The translations under genes were made by a program, and so were the position numbers. Of a stretch of 37,744 nucleotides of DNA, positions 33,294 through 37,744 are shown piece by piece. Source of the DNA: an uncultured Dechloromonas sp. (GTDB lineage: Bacteria; Pseudomonadota; Gammaproteobacteria; Burkholderiales; Rhodocyclaceae). Under the pieces are notes generated by a model that was given only the letters and a program-made list of their open reading frames with translations, had not been told where the DNA came from and ran no database searches. How positions within the stretch are numbered: position 1 is the first letter of the stretch; every line of letters begins with the position of its first letter. The DNA lies in the NCBI GenBank assembly GCA_937996725.1, contig CALKUR010000088.1, positions 1-37,744 on the forward strand, read 5' to 3'.

Positions 33294-34193
33294 TCAGGGC
33301 GTCACTTTTTTGGGCGGCTCACCAAAAAGGACCCACGACGGGTATTGGTTAGCCTTCTGGGATAGGTCGTTCACGTTGTCGGTAATCTGCCGTACATTGT
33401 CGGCTGAAATCGTCAGATCCCCCTGCATCGTAGTAAGGGTCTGGCGAAGCACAACGATGGAACCCGTGAGTTGCTCGATCATCAACGCCAGCTCCTGATT
33501 GTCCGTAGCCTTATTGATCTTGTTCAGTAGTTCGGTCAGTTGGTCTACGGCATTATTGAGCCCGGTGTTTTTGTCACCGGAGCCAGCCACCATGCCGTTC
33601 AGGTTGTTGAGAAGGGTGTCGACCTTGACCTGAGTTTCAGCCAGGTTCATTTTGTTGAAATTCTTCAGCGCATCTTCGACGTTATCGAGCAGGATGTTGA
33701 CAGGGCTTGGCTGAGAAGGGATCAACGTGTATTCCGGCTTCCATTCATATGGCAGTACCCGTAAGTTGGAAGGGTCTTTGACGAAATCCAGTTCCAGGTA
33801 ATTCACACCGGTGATGCCTTGGCCACGAATCTGGGCGCGTAAACCATCGTGCACCATCTTCTCAAGATACTCTTCGGAATCGGTGGTGCTCGGTGGGGTG
33901 ATCTGCATGCGCACCACCACGTACTGCTTACGTTCGGTCGCCGGCACATCATTCTCATACATGCGACCCGATAAACCGATGAAGGATACCTGTCCTATAC
34001 GCACACCGCGAAACCGAATGGGTGCCCCAACGTCGAGCCCCTGAACCGATTCCTTGATATAGGTTTCGACGGTCATGGTCTTGGTGAAAAGATTACGTGC
34101 ACCAAAGACGAGTACCAGCGCAACCAGGGCCGCAGCACCAAGCAGCACGAAAACACCGAGGCGGAAGTATTGGCTATTGTTACGATTGGACAT
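33294..34193 (-). CDS. MCE (MlaD-family) lipid-transport protein
   Basis: The 299-residue product has one N-terminal membrane helix (about 10-32, FRLGVFVLLGAAALVALVLVFG). An MCE domain follows at about 38-115, containing GLDVGAPIRFRGVRIGQVSFIGL, the most conserved MCE motif. A long helical, Gln/Asn-rich C-terminal region (about 165-285) is typical of proteins that build a periplasmic barrel or tube between the membranes. It would bind phospholipid or another lipid on behalf of the ATPase and permease encoded upstream. It starts at the ATG at 34193, 8 bases after the ATPase stop. It is longer than E. coli MlaD (about 180 residues), closer in layout to MCE proteins of PqiC-linked systems. Confidence 0.92.
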   Translation of the reverse strand: MSNRNNSQYFRLGVFVLLGAAALVALVLVFGARNLFTKTMTVETYIKESVQGLDVGAPIRFRGVRIGQVSFIGLSGRMYENDVPATERKQYVVVRMQITPPSTTDSEEYLEKMVHDGLRAQIRGQGITGVNYLELDFVKDPSNLRVLPYEWKPEYTLIPSQPSPVNILLDNVEDALKNFNKMNLAETQVKVDTLLNNLNGMVAGSGDKNTGLNNAVDQLTELLNKINKATDNQELALMIEQLTGSIVVLRQTLTTMQGDLTISADNVRQITDNVNDLSQKANQYPSWVLFGEPPKKVTP

Positions 34194-34201
34194 GGCGTTG
34201 T

Positions 34202-34999
34202 TTAGTGAGCTGTGGAATGGGTTTCGGGTGCCGCTACCGGGGCATGCGCATCACGGTTGAAGAATTGCCGGACCAGCGGGATCTCGCTGTTATCTCGGAG
34301 CCACTGGGGTTTGCCTTCGGCGATGATCCCTTTGGTGTCCTTGTCCAGCATGATGACACGATCCGCGATGCTGTAGATGCTGGGCAATTCATGGGTCACA
34401 ACCACAAAGGTGATGCCAAGATTCCGGGAAATCGACAGGATCGTTTGATCCAGCTCGGCGGATGTGATGGGATCCAGGCCAGCCGAGGGTTCATCAAGAA
34501 AGAGGATATCCGGGTCGAGCGCCATCGCCCGGGCAATGGCGGCCCGTTTCTGCATGCCGCCGCTAATTTCTGAGGGCATGAAGGATTCAAAGGGCAGTAA
34601 GCCGACCAGGTCTAGTTTGCAGCGGGAGATCAGGGACATCTCTTCGTTACTGAGGGTGGTGTATTCCTCAAGAAAGAGGCGGACATTTTCGAGTAGGTTC
34701 ATCGAGCCGAATAGCGCTCCCTGCTGGTACATGACGCCAAAGCGGGTCAGGATCGACTGGCGTTCGGCACCTTCGGCGGTGACAATATCCTCGCCCTCGA
34801 TCAGCACTTCACCGGTGGGAGGCTCGTAAAGGCCGATCATGTTCTTCAGCAGGCTAGATTTACCGCAGCCCGATCCGCCGAGAATGACGAAGATCTCGCC
34901 CCGTCTCACGGAAAAATTGAGATCCTTCAGAACGATATTGCTGCCGTAGCCTACCGTCAGGTTTTTGACCTGGATGATGTCCTCGGTGCTCTCGGCCAT
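34202..34999 (-). CDS. ABC transporter ATPase, MlaF-like
   Basis: This 265-residue ATPase powers the MCE lipid transporter. It starts at the ATG at 34999 (MAESTEDIIQVKNLTVGYG); the frame remains open upstream inside the permease gene but that part is not family-like. Walker A is GGSGCGKSS, the signature is SGGMQKRAAIARAMALDP, Walker B is ILFLDEPSAGLDP, and the switch histidine is in VVTHEL. The signature is SGGMQ rather than the usual SGGQ, which is characteristic of the MlaF/Mkl branch. A C-terminal extension (NRDAHAPVAAPETHSTAH) is His/Ala-rich. The start lies 2 bases after the permease stop, so translation is coupled. Confidence 0.93.
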   Translation of the reverse strand: MAESTEDIIQVKNLTVGYGSNIVLKDLNFSVRRGEIFVILGGSGCGKSSLLKNMIGLYEPPTGEVLIEGEDIVTAEGAERQSILTRFGVMYQQGALFGSMNLLENVRLFLEEYTTLSNEEMSLISRCKLDLVGLLPFESFMPSEISGGMQKRAAIARAMALDPDILFLDEPSAGLDPITSAELDQTILSISRNLGITFVVVTHELPSIYSIADRVIMLDKDTKGIIAEGKPQWLRDNSEIPLVRQFFNRDAHAPVAAPETHSTAH

Positions 35000-35001
35000 G
35001 A

Positions 35002-36183
35002 TCAGAATCCCGTTTTGTAGGAGATGTAGGCGAACACGCCGTCGACCACGACGATGAGAATCAGGCTGGTCACCACGGCGCGTGTGGCGGATAGGCCAAC
35101 AGCGGCTGCGCCGGTGCCAGTTTGCATACCGCGTAAGCATCCAACGCCGGCAACGATGAGGCCAAAGAGCAAGGATTTGGTGAGGCCCGACATCACGTCG
35201 TTGACGTGAATAGTTTTGAGTACCGCCTCATAGAAAGTGACGAATGGCACCTGGTAGGCCAGCATGGTGAGCGATGCGGCAAAAATGCCGATCAGATCGG
35301 AGAAGATCGACAGTATCGGTGCAACCAGTAGGCCGGCCAGCAAGCGGGGAAGTACCAGAAAACGGATCGGGTCGATACCGCCGGTGACGAGGGCATCGAC
35401 TTCGTTGTTCACCGTCATGGTACCGATTTCAGCAGCAAAGGCGGCGGACGAGCGGCCGGCGAATAGAATTGCCGTCATCAGTGGACCCAGTTCACGGAAG
35501 ATGGAGAGCGAGACCAGGTTGGCCACAAAAGTTTCGGCACCAAATTGTTTTAGGCCGATCGCTGACTGAAAGGCGAGGATCACGCCGATCAGAAACGCCA
35601 CCAGCGATATGATCGGCAAGGCAGCGACGCCAGCTTCCACAGCCACGTTGACGAAATCATTCCAGCGAACCTGCTGTGGTTTTCGGGCAGCCCAGCCGAG
35701 TGCGGATGCTAGTTTGCCAATGAACACCACCTGATTGCGGGCATCTTCAATGACGGCTTCGGTTGCCTGGCCAATGCGAACCACCGAACTATGACTGCCA
35801 TGGTGGTTGGTATCGACGGCGGGGAAGAGATTATTAATGGGCTGATATTGGGCAATCAGCGGTTCGTAGCGTTTATCGAGGTTGGTGAGTGTTAGCTTGC
35901 CCCCGGCCATTTCTTGGGCATGCTGCAGATCAATCAGAAAGGCGATACCGGCGCCATCCAGGTAGGTGACTTGCGCCAGATCAATGGTCAGCGCTTTATC
36001 TTGCCCCTCGGTGCCTAGCCAGGCGGCTTGTGCGCTGCTTGTTCGGCTCCAAAGACCGTTGCCCAAGGTGTGAGCATTGAAATGCCCGCTGAGTACCAGA
36101 TGCCCCAGATTGCCCGAGGCTTGCCAGTCCGCATCGGCATGCTGGCTGACTGATGGCTCGGGGGAGAGGACAGGTTCACTCAT
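35002..36183 (-). CDS. STAS-MlaE fusion permease of an MCE transporter
   Basis: The 393-residue product joins two parts that are separate genes in the E. coli mla operon. An N-terminal STAS domain (about 25-125, with ALTIDLAQVTYLDGAGIAFLIDL) resembles MlaB. The MlaE permease domain follows (about 150-393), with the family blocks LVAFLIGVILAFQSAIGLKQFGA, SIFRELGPLMTAILFAGRSSAAFAAEIGTM and several membrane helices. In STAS regulators the position after Asp is often Ser; here it is Gly (YLDGAGIAF). It heads the four-gene MCE operon. The start is the ATG at 36183 with no obvious Shine-Dalgarno. No mlaC-like periplasmic carrier gene is nearby. Confidence 0.92.
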   Translation of the reverse strand: MSEPVLSPEPSVSQHADADWQASGNLGHLVLSGHFNAHTLGNGLWSRTSSAQAAWLGTEGQDKALTIDLAQVTYLDGAGIAFLIDLQHAQEMAGGKLTLTNLDKRYEPLIAQYQPINNLFPAVDTNHHGSHSSVVRIGQATEAVIEDARNQVVFIGKLASALGWAARKPQQVRWNDFVNVAVEAGVAALPIISLVAFLIGVILAFQSAIGLKQFGAETFVANLVSLSIFRELGPLMTAILFAGRSSAAFAAEIGTMTVNNEVDALVTGGIDPIRFLVLPRLLAGLLVAPILSIFSDLIGIFAASLTMLAYQVPFVTFYEAVLKTIHVNDVMSGLTKSLLFGLIVAGVGCLRGMQTGTGAAAVGLSATRAVVTSLILIVVVDGVFAYISYKTGF

Positions 36184-36221
36184 CGCGATATTTTAAGATG
36201 TTTTTATGACAACCAATTGAA

Positions 36222-37109
36222 TTATTCGGGAAAAGCCTGCGTAAAGTAGAGCGCTTCCATCAGCTGTCCCGGCTGATTCAGTGAACCGAACCAACGCTGG
36301 AATAGTTCGCCGATGACCGGTGTCCGATAGGTGCGCGACAGCGTGGCGTTCACTGCCCAGCGCAGATCCGGATCGGCGCGGTGCATCATGATGGCGTAGT
36401 ACTCCGGCGCAAAATCCTGCGGCAACATTCGGAACCGCGTGCCGAGCTTGGAACGCACCAGTTGGTCGAACATGAGCAAGCGGTCACCGGCGATGGCGTC
36501 GACTTCCTTGCTGGCAAGCATGTTGGCGGCAGCCTCCATGTTTTTGGCTTCAACCAGCGTTCCCTGTAGTTGTCCGTTGGCGATGGCCCGTTTCAGCATT
36601 TTGCTGGTCGTCGTGTTGCGGACCACGGCAATCTTCTTGCTGTCCAGCTCTTCCAGTTTCTGCAAATCGGCATCCTGGCGGACGGCAATCGTGGCGCCTT
36701 GAATGAAGGTTGTCAGACTGAACGCGAATTGTTTCTGGCGATCCAGGGTGTTAGAGGTAGCCGAGCATTCCAGATCGGCATCACCGGATTCGATGGCCTC
36801 AAAGCGGGAACGGCTGTTGGTTTTAACCCAGCGCACATCCATCAGCCCCATATTGAGCTGTGTCACCAGCTGCGAGGCAACGATCCGGCACAGATCGATC
36901 GTATAGCCTGTGGGTTGACCATCGTCGCCCAATAAAGAAAAGGGTGCCTGGTTTGGGTCATAAGCGATGGTAATCGCCTGCTTGTCACGGATCCGCTGGA
37001 TGACCGGGCCGTCGAGCGGGCGGGTGGTGTTGTCCTGGGCTAGTACGGCATCGGCAAGTAGCGTCGTGGTGAGTAGCAGGAAAGCGAGCAAACGGTGGCG
37101 CAGCGTCAT
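36222..37109 (-). CDS. Family 3 amino-acid-type solute-binding protein (GltI-like)
   Basis: This is a periplasmic binding protein for a polar amino acid or similar small ligand. From the ATG at 37109 it has 295 residues with a signal peptide (MTLRHRLLAFLLLTTTLLADAVLA). The family 3 pattern follows: ITIAYDPNQAPFSLLGDDGQPTGYTIDLC, then RFEAIESGDADLECSATSNTLDRQKQFAFS, and KIAVVRNTTTSKML. The Arg and Asp typical of ligand contacts are present, and the glutamate/aspartate-binding GltI group is the nearest by eye. No permease or ATPase partner lies beside it, so it may be an orphan serving a transporter elsewhere. It follows the CoA-transferase gene closely on the same strand (24 bases). Confidence 0.88.
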   Translation of the reverse strand: MTLRHRLLAFLLLTTTLLADAVLAQDNTTRPLDGPVIQRIRDKQAITIAYDPNQAPFSLLGDDGQPTGYTIDLCRIVASQLVTQLNMGLMDVRWVKTNSRSRFEAIESGDADLECSATSNTLDRQKQFAFSLTTFIQGATIAVRQDADLQKLEELDSKKIAVVRNTTTSKMLKRAIANGQLQGTLVEAKNMEAAANMLASKEVDAIAGDRLLMFDQLVRSKLGTRFRMLPQDFAPEYYAIMMHRADPDLRWAVNATLSRTYRTPVIGELFQRWFGSLNQPGQLMEALYFTQAFPE

Positions 37110-37133
37110 GGCGTAGCTTTGAGTCAAGGGTTA

Positions 37134-37744
37134 TTAGGAACGGCGGTGCAGGTTCATGGGTGACGGATTAAAAATCCGAGCGTCCATAGTTTTGAGGGTG
37201 GGGCTGATCGTCGGCTTGAAATCCATGTGGGCGAGAATATCTTCTTTCAGTCGGATACCCGGAGCAATTTCGGTAAGCGTCATACCCGTTTGGGTGAGTT
37301 CGAATACGCAGCGTTCAGTGATGAAGATCACGGGTTGTTGGCGACTCGTAGCATAACGACCGCTGAAGGTGACCTGTTCGACTTGGCTCACGAATTTACG
37401 CACGGCACCCTCTTGCACGATGCGTAGTTGGCCGTTTTCTACGGCGATCTGCAGACCGTCGGCAGTAAAAGTGCCGACGAAGACCACTTTCTTGGACGAC
37501 TGGCTGATATCGATAAAGCCACCGGAACCAGCCAATTTTGGGCCAAAGCGAGAGACGTTGAGGTTCCCCTGTTGGTCGGCTTGCGCAAGCCCAAGATAGG
37601 CGATATCAATACCGCCGCCATCGTAAAAATCGAATTGGTAAGGTTGGTCGATGATGGCGTCCTGATTCACCGCTGCGCCAAAGTTCAATCCGCCCTGCGG
37701 GATGCCGCCGATCACGCCGGGCTCCGCCGTCAGTGTCATTTCAT
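37134..37744 (-). CDS. Class I acyl-CoA:acetate/3-ketoacid CoA-transferase, C-terminal part (partial)
   Basis: This is the C-terminal ~202 residues of a YdiF/propionate-CoA-transferase-like enzyme, which moves CoA between short-chain acids. The frame continues through the window edge (a Glu codon precedes the ATG at 37739), so that ATG is internal. The fragment opens with TLTAEPGVIGGIPQGGLNFG, a hallmark of the family; the Glu in AEPG is probably the catalytic glutamate that forms the CoA thioester. DFYDGGGIDIAYLGLAQAD and GPKLAGSGGFIDISQSSKKVVFVG follow, and the C-terminus ends PSPMNLHRRS. Acetoacetate, propionate and acetate are possible substrates; the sequence does not decide. Confidence 0.9.
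   Translation of the reverse strand, partial: EMTLTAEPGVIGGIPQGGLNFGAAVNQDAIIDQPYQFDFYDGGGIDIAYLGLAQADQQGNLNVSRFGPKLAGSGGFIDISQSSKKVVFVGTFTADGLQIAVENGQLRIVQEGAVRKFVSQVEQVTFSGRYATSRQQPVIFITERCVFELTQTGMTLTEIAPGIRLKEDILAHMDFKPTISPTLKTMDARIFNPSPMNLHRRS

Noticed and set aside
35001..35140. A longer MlaF-like ATPase starting at the ATG at 35140.
   Set aside because: The extra 47 residues are Arg/His-rich out-of-frame reading of the permease gene; the family N-terminus begins at 34999.
1..37744. CRISPR arrays, insertion sequences, prophage genes or toxin-antitoxin pairs.
   Set aside because: No regularly spaced repeats, transposase or integrase motifs, or typical small gene pairs were seen on either strand.

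Overview
The window reads as a chromosomal segment of a betaproteobacterium, probably in or near the Neisseriales/Burkholderiales/Rhodocyclales. The support is the TCA gene order sdhA-sdhB-sdhE-gltA-sucA-sucB-lpdA, an SdhE homologue, a prfB with the CTT-TGA programmed frameshift directly ahead of lysS, bifunctional MnmC, and Gram-negative envelope genes (LpxO, MCE/Mla-type transporter, beta-barrel protein). The genus cannot be fixed from the sequence alone. Coding density is high, and no gene-free stretch exceeds 300 bases.

Layout. 1-8900 (+): the end of sdhA, then sdhB, sdhE, gltA, sucA, sucB and lpdA, broken by a terminator after gltA and closed by a UUCG-loop terminator that also faces corA. 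8919-11592 (-): dps, a PDZ-M48 lipoprotein protease, and corA. 11721-13604 (+): zapE and a prepilin-peptidase-like protein without the usual cysteines. 13607-19477 (-): prfB, lysS, mnmC, metY, mostly translation and tRNA modification. A tRNA-Arg(ACG) with its own promoter and terminator lies at 19586-19662.

19737-24672 is the most accessory-looking stretch, and its first genes are visibly AT-richer than their neighbours. It holds a processive GT2 polysaccharide synthase overlapping an outer-membrane beta-barrel gene, a diguanylate cyclase with an intact inhibitory site, an extremely alanine-rich helical protein, and a divergent GAF-HD-GYP phosphodiesterase. This looks like a compact exopolysaccharide module with its own c-di-GMP writer and eraser.

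24696-29214 returns to core functions: a pit/DUF47 phosphate-uptake pair, a small lipoprotein, a YdcH-like protein, and an lpxO-gloA-membrane protein operon. At 29381-32576 the Fe-S helicase yoaA overlaps an unrecognised gene whose motif order is that of a circularly permuted ATP-grasp enzyme; this is the best candidate here for undescribed biochemistry. 32573-36183 (-) is an MCE lipid-transport operon (STAS-MlaE fusion, ATPase, MCE protein, PqiC-like lipoprotein). It is followed by a family-3 solute-binding protein and the C-terminal part of a class I CoA-transferase that runs off the window.
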